A DNA stretch of 7,798 nt from an uncultured Oscillospiraceae bacterium (GTDB taxonomy: Bacteria; Bacillota_A; Clostridia; Oscillospirales; Oscillospiraceae): positions 1-7,798 of the forward strand of contig CALWWO010000086.1 of the NCBI GenBank assembly GCA_944385265.1. Direction: 5' to 3'. Shown here one piece after another: positions 1 through 7,000 of this stretch (position 1 is its first letter; each line of letters opens with the position of its first letter). Below the pieces are notes generated by a model, which worked only from the letters and a program-made list of their open reading frames with translations, was not told the origin of the DNA and did not search any database. The position numbers and the translations under genes are program-made.

Positions 1-1235
1 ACGATCTGATATCGGCTCCATTTTGCGGGAAGCTGACGGAGAAATTAGAAGAAAAATACGGGATAAAGCCGGAAAACTGTGTGTTTTCAGCGACGCATAA
101 CCATGAGGCATTGAATATCGCTCTTCCTGAGGGAGAGGATTATTCGATTATGGAAAAATATATGCTCAGACCAAGCGCACCGACGGAGGAAGCTAAGAGC
201 GCAGTGTATGAGTACAGTGAGTGGGTGCTCAATAAGGTAGTGGAGACCATCGGCGAAGCGATAGAGAAAATGAAGCCTGCAAAGGTCGGATACGCCAAAG
301 GAAAAAGCTACATAAATGTATGCCGTGACCTGCCTACGCCGATAGGACCAATACAGGCGAATAATTTCCACGGACCGTCGGATCATGAGCTGCTCGTCAT
401 CCGTTTTGACGATCTTGAAGGCAATACAATAGGAATGTTTTTAAATCATGCTACCCATTCAAACTATATGATATGGAATCTCGGCGAGGTGCCGAAGATC
501 GGCGTCGATGTCGGCGGCGGGGTGAGCCGCTTTGTAGAGAATGCCAATAAAAATCAGTTCCCCGTAATATGGGCGCAGGGCGCGGCCGGCGATCAAAATC
601 CTATTGTGAGAAGCGGATGGCGCATAGTTGAGGTCAATGAAAAAGGCGAGATATCCATGTCACAGCATATTTTCAAATATGACGACAGTATGCTGCAAAT
701 GAAGTGCCTGACCTCGACTCAGGGCATGGAGGTCATAGCTCTGTCGGAGGGGATAGACAATTTCACGGACGAGTGCAGCTTTGCAGGCGGCGAGACGTTC
801 CGCGATATACCGGCTCGCAAAAGCTATGTAAGCCTTGGCTTGTACGGGGATCTTCAGCAGATCAATACTGCAAGCACCGAATCGAAAAGCAACGTGAAAA
901 GCACGCTGCGCTGCGGCGACCGGCCGGAGCCTATACCTATGGGAGACGATTTAAAGATGAGGTTTCGACTGTTTAAGCTTAATGACGATATTTCGTTTGC
1001 CGGCGTAAATTGCGAGGCGTATTCAAATTTGGGTCTCATCATAAAAGATATCGTGCCGACGGAGGCAACGGCGGTTTGCACTGTGAACTACAGCTGCGGC
1101 ATGGGGTATGTCATGGATGCGGAGGCGCAGTGGATAAACGGATTTGGAACGAGTCAGTCGCTTGCATGGAGCGGCGAGCTCGCGAACGAGGCTTTTACAG
1201 ACGGATATACAGAGCTTAAAAAGAAACTGTTTTAA
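1..1235 (+). CDS. Neutral/alkaline ceramidase-like protein, 5' end outside window
   Basis: The frame is open from base 3, so this is the 3' part of a longer gene with about 410 residues visible. Numbering from the GTG at 81, family hallmarks are an ATHNH motif (His6, His8), a second His in NHATHSNYM (His126), AQGAAGDQNP (residues 165-174), an Ala-Gly-rich strand leading to Glu312 (FAGVNCEAYS), and Tyr343 in GMGYV. In the well-studied Pseudomonas enzyme the zinc ligands are two His, one Glu and one Tyr, and these four residues look like their counterparts. The nucleophile of that enzyme is the Ser of GDVSPN. Here the matching stretch is GDQNPI, with Asn at the Ser position, so ceramide amidase activity is doubtful and the substrate is unknown. 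The visible part has no signal peptide because the N-terminus is missing. A hairpin follows 15 bases after the stop. Family assignment is fairly secure; function is not. Confidence 0.72.
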   Translation, partial: DLISAPFCGKLTEKLEEKYGIKPENCVFSATHNHEALNIALPEGEDYSIMEKYMLRPSAPTEEAKSAVYEYSEWVLNKVVETIGEAIEKMKPAKVGYAKGKSYINVCRDLPTPIGPIQANNFHGPSDHELLVIRFDDLEGNTIGMFLNHATHSNYMIWNLGEVPKIGVDVGGGVSRFVENANKNQFPVIWAQGAAGDQNPIVRSGWRIVEVNEKGEISMSQHIFKYDDSMLQMKCLTSTQGMEVIALSEGIDNFTDECSFAGGETFRDIPARKSYVSLGLYGDLQQINTASTESKSNVKSTLRCGDRPEPIPMGDDLKMRFRLFKLNDDISFAGVNCEAYSNLGLIIKDIVPTEATAVCTVNYSCGMGYVMDAEAQWINGFGTSQSLAWSGELANEAFTDGYTELKKKLF

Positions 1236-1250
1236 AAAAATATCGTAAAC

Positions 1251-1274
1251 GCGGCTCATGGTATCATGAGCCGC
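1251..1274 (+). terminator. Hairpin after ceramidase-like gene, probable terminator
   Basis: A perfect 10-bp stem (1251-1260 with 1265-1274, arm GCGGCTCATG) closes a 4-base loop, starting 15 bases after the stop at 1235. The tail on the + strand is only TTAAAA, so as an intrinsic terminator it is weak. A run of seven A at 1234-1240 would give a T-tract on the minus strand, but 10 bases away from the stem. Position argues for a 3'-end signal; the poor tail lowers confidence. Confidence 0.55.
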
Positions 1275-1382
1275 TTAAAACTGTCGAAAAAAAGTAATGC
1301 CCTTTTCCGGCAGGCACAGCAGTCTGCTGCGTGCAGGCTTTTGCGAGTTATCAAAGGCAAACGCTCACACTTGCAAACTGAG

Positions 1383-1423
1383 ATCTGTTTTCTCCGCCGC
1401 GCATGTCGCCGGAGAAAACAGAT
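1383..1423 (+). terminator. 14-bp-stem hairpin with T-rich tail
   Basis: Arms 1383-1396 (ATCTGTTTTCTCCG) and 1410-1423 are perfect reverse complements around a 13-base loop, which can itself form a short 3-bp extension (1399-1401 with 1407-1409). TTAATTTTATT follows on the + strand, which fits an intrinsic terminator reading rightward. It stands 148 bases after the ceramidase-like stop and 184 before the next start. It could be a second stop for that gene, the end of a small RNA from the gap, or an attenuator in the leader of the next unit; the sequence alone does not decide. Confidence 0.6.
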
Positions 1424-1606
1424 TTAATTTTATTCGCGTCTACAGGCGCAATATATGTGTTACGCAGAATAAAAATTGCAAAAGATATGATATTGTGGTA
1501 AGCTTTACACTAGCATAGCGTTTTGTGCGGTGCTGTTTGCGTAAAAGCTGCCGTAAAATAAGACTGCGGCGGCGCGAACGGTAATTATTCAAGGACGGGA
1601 AGAAAA

Positions 1607-2209
1607 ATGAAGAATAAGAGAAGAAACATTATCGTCGTATGCGCGGTGCTTGCTGCCGTGATATGTATAGCGGTGGCAGTGATCCTGCTAAACGGACGTG
1701 AGACGGAGCGGACATTGCGCCATGTTGAAATAGAGATTGAGGGATACGGCGTCATCGCGCTGGAACTCGATGAGACGGCGGCGCCCGTAACGGTAAAAAA
1801 TTTCATTGACCTGGCTGAGAGCGGGTTTTATGACGGTCTTACTATCCACCGCGTTGTAAGCGGATTCGTGATACAGGGCGGCGACCCGGCTGGAGACGGC
1901 ACAGGCGGCAGCGAAAATACGATAAAAGGCGAATTTTCGGCAAACGGAGTGGAAAACGATATATCACATGAACGCGGCGTGATATCTATGGCAAGATCGC
2001 AGGCTTATGACAGCGCCAGTTCCCAGTTTTTCATAGTTCATCAGGATGCGCCGAGCCTTGACGGATTGTACGCCGCGTTTGGACACGTTACCTCCGGGAT
2101 GGAAATAGTAGACGAGATATGCGACACTACGCCGATAGCCGATCCAATCAGCGGATATGTTGCCACGGAAGATCAGCCGGTGATAAAAGAGATCAGGGTT
2201 ATCGACTAA
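1607..2209 (+). CDS. Membrane-anchored cyclophilin-type peptidyl-prolyl cis-trans isomerase
   Basis: A 200-residue cyclophilin, which catalyses cis-trans isomerisation of Xaa-Pro bonds. Residues 1-6 are basic (MKNKRR) and 8-28 form one hydrophobic helix, with no lipobox Cys and no obvious AxA cleavage site. The protein is therefore probably anchored with its catalytic domain outside the cell. The domain runs from about 37 to 199. It has the active-site segment HRVVSGFVIQGGDP (81-94) with Arg82, Phe87 and Gln90, then Met128 in ISMAR, SQFFI (139-143) with Gln140 and Phe142, and LDGLYAAFGHV (151-161). The Trp that binds cyclosporin in human CypA is not present just before LDG, as is common in bacterial members. 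The start is the ATG at 1607, because the hydrophobic helix follows at once and AAGGACGG precedes it. The lipoprotein gene follows 28 bases downstream, so the two are probably co-transcribed and may cooperate in folding exported proteins. Confidence 0.93.
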   Translation: MKNKRRNIIVVCAVLAAVICIAVAVILLNGRETERTLRHVEIEIEGYGVIALELDETAAPVTVKNFIDLAESGFYDGLTIHRVVSGFVIQGGDPAGDGTGGSENTIKGEFSANGVENDISHERGVISMARSQAYDSASSQFFIVHQDAPSLDGLYAAFGHVTSGMEIVDEICDTTPIADPISGYVATEDQPVIKEIRVID

Positions 2210-2227
2210 AACACATATATTGGGAAT

Positions 2228-2232
2228 GGGGA
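2228..2232 (+). promoter_or_regulatory. Ribosome binding site fixing the lipoprotein start
   Basis: GGGGA lies five bases before the ATG at 2238. In-frame alternatives at 2220 (TTG) and 2226 (ATG) have no such site in front and would add residues ahead of the Met-Lys-Lys that normally opens a lipoprotein signal peptide. The ATG at 2238 is therefore preferred. Confidence 0.6.
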
Positions 2233-2237
2233 TAGAT

Positions 2238-3167
2238 ATGAAAAAAGCTTTGCTCCTGATAATGATTTTGATCATACTGACAGTTGTGGCGTCGTGCGGC
2301 GGAGATCAATCGTCTTCAAGTCCTGCCGGGGATACTCAAACGAATACAACGGCAGAAGATCCCTCCGTAGAATTTGAGGAGATAACCTCATATGCAATGG
2401 GCTATAAAGTTGTCAGGCAAGTAAGCGAAGCGCTTACAGATAAGGTGAACAGTGCCATAGACGAAAATAATTACGCGCTTGAAGAGGGACATCCGCAGGA
2501 TTTCTATGATATGGCGGATTATGTGGATTTTTCAATGCCGCTGGCGTTCGTCTCAGTAGATATGGCGTTTACTGCATCACTTGACGAGGATACGAAAAAA
2601 GAAGATGTAGAACTTGCATTGTCCGCGTTTTTTGACGAATGCACATATACAAAAAACGGCGATGATAATTACAGAGTAGATTATACTGTGTATGGCGATG
2701 ATTCGGAAGTTCTATACAGCGGATATTTTACCGCTGAATACGACCGGTGGAACAGCTCCATAAAATTCGCGTCTTATTCTGATGAAAGCGGAGATATGCG
2801 CCTTAAAGATTTTACGGAATTTATTGATATGGGCGACGGCAGATACGCTATATACGATATCAATGAAAGAGCGATAGTGACATTCGACGGCGATGAAATA
2901 ACGGAACTGATGTATTCAAAAAATAAGATTGGATATGAAGAAATAGGCGACGAAAGCTGGTATAACGAGCCGGGCATATATCCTGAGGGACAGGGCTTGG
3001 ATGAAACGTGGATAGACGACGAGCGCGACCATTTGCAGACTGTCATCAAATATAAAAACGGACAGATGACCTTCGATCTCAGGACAAGCGATATCACCTA
3101 CAAGCATAACGGAGAAATGAGCTCCGTAACATGGAGCTGGGAGGATAGCGTGACGATATCCGGATAA
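2238..3167 (+). CDS. Lipoprotein of unknown function
   Basis: A 309-residue protein read from the ATG at 2238. It has a class II signal peptide: MKK, a hydrophobic run at residues 4-17, and the lipobox VASC with Cys20 as the lipidated residue. A Ser-, Thr- and Gln-rich linker follows (about 21-40), as is usual for a tether from the membrane. The mature part is acidic and rich in Asp, Glu, Tyr and Ser, with short alternating hydrophobic and polar stretches that suggest mostly beta structure after residue 130 (for example the stretches around 140-175 and 190-225). I recognise no catalytic motif and no known family. It follows the cyclophilin by 28 bases with no hairpin between, so the two form an operon, and it ends three bases before a very strong terminator. 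It could be a client or partner of the cyclophilin on the outer membrane face; that is inference from position only. Confidence 0.88.
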   Translation: MKKALLLIMILIILTVVASCGGDQSSSSPAGDTQTNTTAEDPSVEFEEITSYAMGYKVVRQVSEALTDKVNSAIDENNYALEEGHPQDFYDMADYVDFSMPLAFVSVDMAFTASLDEDTKKEDVELALSAFFDECTYTKNGDDNYRVDYTVYGDDSEVLYSGYFTAEYDRWNSSIKFASYSDESGDMRLKDFTEFIDMGDGRYAIYDINERAIVTFDGDEITELMYSKNKIGYEEIGDESWYNEPGIYPEGQGLDETWIDDERDHLQTVIKYKNGQMTFDLRTSDITYKHNGEMSSVTWSWEDSVTISG

Positions 3168-3170
3168 AAA

Positions 3171-3234
3171 TGCAATACAATATATATAACACGGCGCGGG
3201 TGAGACCGCGCCGTGTTATATATATTGTATTGCA
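3171..3234 (+). terminator. Perfect 29-bp-stem terminator hairpin
   Basis: Arms 3171-3199 and 3206-3234 are perfect reverse complements with a 6-base loop (GTGAGA). The inner part is GC-rich (ACGGCGCGG against CCGCGCCGT) and the outer part is AT-rich (TATATATAAC against GTTATATATA). The start of the outer right arm, GTTATATATATTG, acts as the T-rich tail of the GC stem, and the mirrored left arm does the same for the minus strand, so it could stop transcription from both sides. It begins three bases after the lipoprotein stop and insulates the cyclophilin-lipoprotein unit from the ABC genes. Confidence 0.88.
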
Positions 3235-3274
3235 AAGGGGGAAGTTGGGATTTTATGCTATAAGTTTTAGTAAA

Positions 3275-3303
3275 TTTATGTGAAAAGCAGTATAAAGTAT
3301 AGT
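3275..3303 (+). promoter_or_regulatory. Possible sigma-A promoter of the ABC operon
   Basis: TATAGT at 3298-3303 matches five of six -10 bases, and TTTATG 17 bases upstream (3275-3280) matches three of six -35 bases. An alternative is TTCACA (3318-3323) with TATAGT (3339-3344), which has a better -35 but a 15-base spacer. The region is clearly AT-rich and lies between a strong terminator and the ABC ATPase start, so a promoter is expected here. Which of the two is used cannot be told. Confidence 0.35.
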
Positions 3304-3323
3304 AGAATGTAGAAAAGTTCACA
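3279..3323 (+). repeat. Inverted TGTGAA/TTCACA pair and 7-base near-repeats in promoter region
   Basis: TGTGAA (3279-3284) and TTCACA (3318-3323) are exact reverse complements 33 bases apart and flank a candidate -10 box. Between them run four 7-base units, AGTATAA, AGTATAG, TAGAATG and TAGAAAA (3289-3316), the first two and the last two resembling each other. They may be regulator half-sites. The short length and AT-rich composition mean chance is a real alternative. Confidence 0.25.
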
Positions 3324-3377
3324 AATAGGTGGTAACATTATAGTGGAATAGAATTTTGAGTTTACAGAGGGGTAGTC

Positions 3378-4079
3378 ATGAAATTTGTAACGTTTAAAGA
3401 TGTGTGTAAATATTACAAGATGGGAGAACATACTATAACCGCTATCGACCACGCGTCGTTTGAAGTAAAAAAAGGTGAGTTTTGCGTAATAGTGGGACCC
3501 TCCGGCGCGGGAAAAACCACCCTGCTGAATATACTTGGCGGCATGGACAACTGCGATGAAGGCGAGGTTTGGCTTGACGGAGCAGAGATCAGCTCATTTA
3601 ATGACCGGCAGCTTACGGAATACCGTAGGCATGACGTGGGATTTGTGTTCCAGTTTTACAATCTCGTACAAAATCTTACGGCGATAGAAAATGTAGAGCT
3701 GGCTTCGGAGATATGCAAAGATCCGCTCGATGCATATGAAACGCTGGTTGAGGTCGGACTTGAGAAAAGGGTGAGAAATTTTCCGGCGCAGCTTTCAGGG
3801 GGCGAGCAGCAGCGTGTTGCGATAGCGCGTGCGCTGGCAAAAAATCCGAAAATATTGCTCTGCGACGAGCCGACCGGCGCGCTCGATTACAATACAGGGA
3901 AAAATATCCTGAAGCTGCTTCAGGATACTTGCCGGAAAACAGGCAAGACAGTTATAATAATCACGCATAACAGCGCAATAACGCATATGGCTGACAGGGT
4001 GATACACGTTAAGAACGGCTGCATAGGAGAGATGTCTCTTAATAAAAATCCGTTACCTGTTGAGGAGATAGAATGGTAA
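3378..4079 (+). CDS. ABC transporter ATP-binding protein, LolD/MacB (FtsX-partner) type
   Basis: A 233-residue ATPase of normal length for the family that drives MacB/LolCDE/FtsX-type permeases. It has Walker [10 protein letters not shown] (residues 40-48), the Q-loop in FVFQFYNL (Gln92), the signature LSGGEQQR (139-146), Walker [13 protein letters not shown] (159-170) with catalytic Glu164, and the switch His197 in IIITHN. All nucleotide-handling residues are present, so it should be active. It acts on the inner membrane face as a dimer bound to the permease. AGAGGGG five bases before the ATG supports the start. The permease ATG comes one base after its stop, which points to coupled translation. 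In this class ATP hydrolysis usually moves extracytoplasmic domains rather than passing a substrate through the membrane; that is family knowledge, not seen here. Confidence 0.95.
   Translation: MKFVTFKDVCKYYKMGEHTITAIDHASFEVKKGEFCVIVGPSGAGKTTLLNILGGMDNCDEGEVWLDGAEISSFNDRQLTEYRRHDVGFVFQFYNLVQNLTAIENVELASEICKDPLDAYETLVEVGLEKRVRNFPAQLSGGEQQRVAIARALAKNPKILLCDEPTGALDYNTGKNILKLLQDTCRKTGKTVIIITHNSAITHMADRVIHVKNGCIGEMSLNKNPLPVEEIEW
4062..4067 (+). promoter_or_regulatory. Ribosome binding site of the permease, inside the ATPase gene
   Basis: GAGGAG lies within the last codons of the ATPase gene, 13 bases before the permease ATG at 4081. The spacing is longer than ideal, and the stop and start are one base apart. 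Initiation probably relies partly on ribosomes finishing the ATPase, keeping the two subunits in fixed ratio. Confidence 0.45.
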
Positions 4080-4080
4080 A

Positions 4081-7000
4081 ATGAGAAATACATATTCAAA
4101 GCTTGTGCTCAGGGGAGTAAGGGACAGTTTTGCACGCTTCATGTCGATACTTGCGATAGTCGCCGTAGGAACGGGGTTTTTGAGCGGACTGCTTGCCACT
4201 ACGCCTGATATGCAGCTTACAGTGGATAACTATTATGACGAAAACCGTATGTTTGACATATATGTCAGGAGCACGCTTGGGCTTACGGATGACGACGTGG
4301 AAGCGCTGGGCGAGCTGGACTCGGTTGAGACGGTCATGCCCGCTAAGGTGAGCGACCTGATAATGGATACGGATAACGGAAGCTACGTAACGAGAGCGTA
4401 CGGGATAGATTTTGATAAATACGGGACAGACGAATTTTTAAATAGCTTTGAAATAATAGAAGGGCGGCTGCCTGATAAAAGCGATGAATGTATCGTCGTT
4501 GTGCCGAATGAATATTCGGAGAAGCATGAAATAGGCGAAGTTTTGACTATCTCAGAGGATAACAGAGACTATGACACGATAGATGAGACATATAGCGAAA
4601 AATCACTCACTATAGTGGGGATTATAAGGCACCCGCAGTATATGTCGATAAATATCGAACCGAGTACGGTGGGCACCGGCGAGGTGAGTATCATAGCGTA
4701 TACACCCATGGAATTTTACAGTCTTGAGGCGTATACCGATATATATCTGACTGTTACGGGCGCAAGAGAGCTGAATGCATTTTCAAGCGAATACACCAGC
4801 AGGGTAAATGAGGTAGTAACGCAGCTTGAAGAATTCGGGATCGAGCGCTCTGAAATAAGGTATAACGAGCTCGTAGACGATGCGAATGAAGCGATAGAGG
4901 AAGCAAAAGCAGATTACGCGCAGGCGGAGCAGGATGTAAATGAGGAGCTTGCGGATGCTTTACAAGAGATCGAAGACGGGCAGAAAGAGATAGACGACGC
5001 AAAAGCCGAACTTAATGCAGCAAGAGCTGAACTTGCAGAGGCGAGAGATGAAATAGATTCCGGAAGAGAGCAGCTTGAGGCGGCAAAAAACGATTATTAC
5101 AGCGGCGTCGAACAGATAAATTCCGCGAGGGCGGAGCTTGAAAGCAGACGAAGCGAGATCGAAGCTGGAAAAGCGGAAATAGCTGCCGGAAGAGAAGAGA
5201 TCGAAGCTGCCCGCAGTGAGATTGAGACCGGCAGAGCGCAGCTTGCGCCGTACGAGCAGCTCATAAACGACGCTAAAGAGGACTATGCGGCGCTTGGAGA
5301 GCTTATTCAGACGCTTGAGGCGCAGCTTGAAGAGATGAACGAGTCCGGCTCGGCGTCCGAGGAGGATATAAAAGCGCTTGAAGAGAGGATCGCGGGTTTA
5401 AAGACGGATTACGCTGAAGCCGAAGCGCAGATAAGCGCGTACGAACGCGATTACGGATCGAGATTGGCTGAGATTTTAGAGGCTGAGGGCGCATGTAACG
5501 CCGCCGAAGCGGAGCTCGACTCGCTCGAGGTAGAGCTTTTGGCGGGCGAGGAGCAGATAAACGCCGCTGCGGCAGAGCTCGATGCAAACGAAAGCTATTT
5601 GCTGTCGACATGGGATCAGATCGCAGCAAATGAACAGGAACTTGAAAACGCAGAGGCTGAGATAGCCGCCGGCGAACAGGAGCTTGCCGCCGGTGCAGCC
5701 GAAATAGCGGAAAATGAAGCTCTGCTCGCCGATGCGCGAGAGGAATATGAGGACGGCAGACTCGAAGCCGAGCAGGAGCTTGAAGACGCCAGACAGGAGA
5801 TTGCAGACGGCGAAGCTGATATAGCGGAGATTTCTGAAGGCGAATGGTATTTATTTACGAGAGAAGATACCGTAAGCTATACAAGCTATAAAAGCGACTC
5901 CGAAAAGATAGAAGCTATATCGACAGTGTTCCCGCTGTTCTTCTTCCTTGTCGCCGCTCTTGTTGCGCTTACCACGATGACAAGAATGGTAGAGGAGGAG
6001 CGCACTCAGATAGGCACCTTGAAGGCGCTTGGATACTCAAACGGAATGATAAGGATGTATTATATCGGCTATAGCGTCACAGCAAGCCTTGCCGGCGGCA
6101 TAATAGGGGTAAGCGCCGGATTCAAAACGCTTCCCGCCGTAATAAGCAACGCATACAGCATGATGTATGCACTGCCGGAAACGATAATGCCGTTTATGTG
6201 GGGTTATGCGCTTGTTATAATTTTTACGGCAGTTCTATGCACGACGCTTGCAACGATATCCGCGTGTACAAATCAGTTAAAGGAAAAACCGGCTATGCTC
6301 ATGCAGCAGCGCGTGCCTGTGGCAGGGAAGCGCATATTGCTCGAGAGGATCCCTTTTATATGGAGAAGGCTGAAATTTACGCACAAGGTAACGGCAAGGA
6401 ACGTGTTCCGGTATAAGAAGAGACTGTTTATGACGGTCATAGGTATAGCCGGATGCAGCGCCCTGCTTGTAACCGGGTTTGCTCTCAGAGATTCAATACG
6501 TGATATAGTCGAAAAACAGTATAACGACATACAGAAATACAATTTAACGGTATATCTCAGCGAGTCAGATGTTTTGCAGAAGGATGAGATACTGTCGGAT
6601 TTCTTTGAAGACCCTGAATATATCGAAAGCTATGTAGAGGTGCATTATGAGAGCGGAAGCGCCGAAGTTGACGGCGAATCGGTCGAGACATATATATATG
6701 TTCCGAAGACGGGGATGCAGCTTAAAGAACATTTCGCACTTAAGGAGAGAGAAAGCGGACAGGAAGTAGAATTTAACGAGGATTCTATCATAATGACCGA
6801 AAAAATGTGTGAGCTTCTCGACGTGTCGGTCGGTGATACCGTAACGTTAATAAACGGCGATGGTGAAACGGCGCAGTTTACACTGACGGGAATAATAGAA
6901 AACTATATATACAACTATGTGTTTATGAATGCCGGAATGTATGAGGAAAACTTTGAAAATCCGCTTGAATACAACATGATCTTAGCCCGCCTTACTGAGG

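Larger units (their letters stand above)
1236..1606 (+). other. 371-base non-coding gap with hairpins
   Basis: No credible gene lies here. It holds the terminator-like hairpin at 1251-1274, a weaker imperfect hairpin at about 1308-1338 followed by TTTT, and a strong hairpin at 1383-1423. Between 1424 and 1606 should lie the promoter of the cyclophilin-lipoprotein unit. A -10-like TATGAT sits at 1486-1491 and a -35-like TTTACA at 1504-1509, but neither has a partner at 16-18 bases, so no promoter is called. A purine-rich ribosome site (AAGGACGG, about 1591-1598) precedes the ATG at 1607. Confidence 0.6.

Noticed and set aside
81..83. GTG at 81 as the true start of the ceramidase-like gene
   Set aside because: The frame stays open to the window edge, and the 26 upstream codons read as good protein leading into the ATHNH motif, so the start lies outside the window.
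1297..1518. 73-codon open frame in the gap on the + strand
   Set aside because: No ribosome site precedes it, the composition is unlike a protein, and it runs straight through the strong hairpin at 1383-1423.
2220..2222. TTG at 2220 as the lipoprotein start
   Set aside because: It adds residues before the Met-Lys-Lys of a normal lipoprotein signal and lacks a ribosome site; ATG 2238 has GGGGA at good spacing.
3171..3234. MITE or other small mobile element
   Set aside because: No flanking target duplication is seen and there is no spacer sequence beyond a 6-base loop; a terminator explains it.
5303..5629. Minus-strand open frame of 108 codons under the stalk region
   Set aside because: It is an artefact of repetitive Glu/Ala codons of the coiled coil; the product is Arg/Pro/Ser-rich and resembles no protein. 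The same holds for the minus frame at 4754-5002.
4870..5844. SMC/Rad50-like or other intracellular coiled-coil function
   Set aside because: The coil lies between TM1 and TM2 of an FtsX permease on the outer face, with no ATPase head attached to it.
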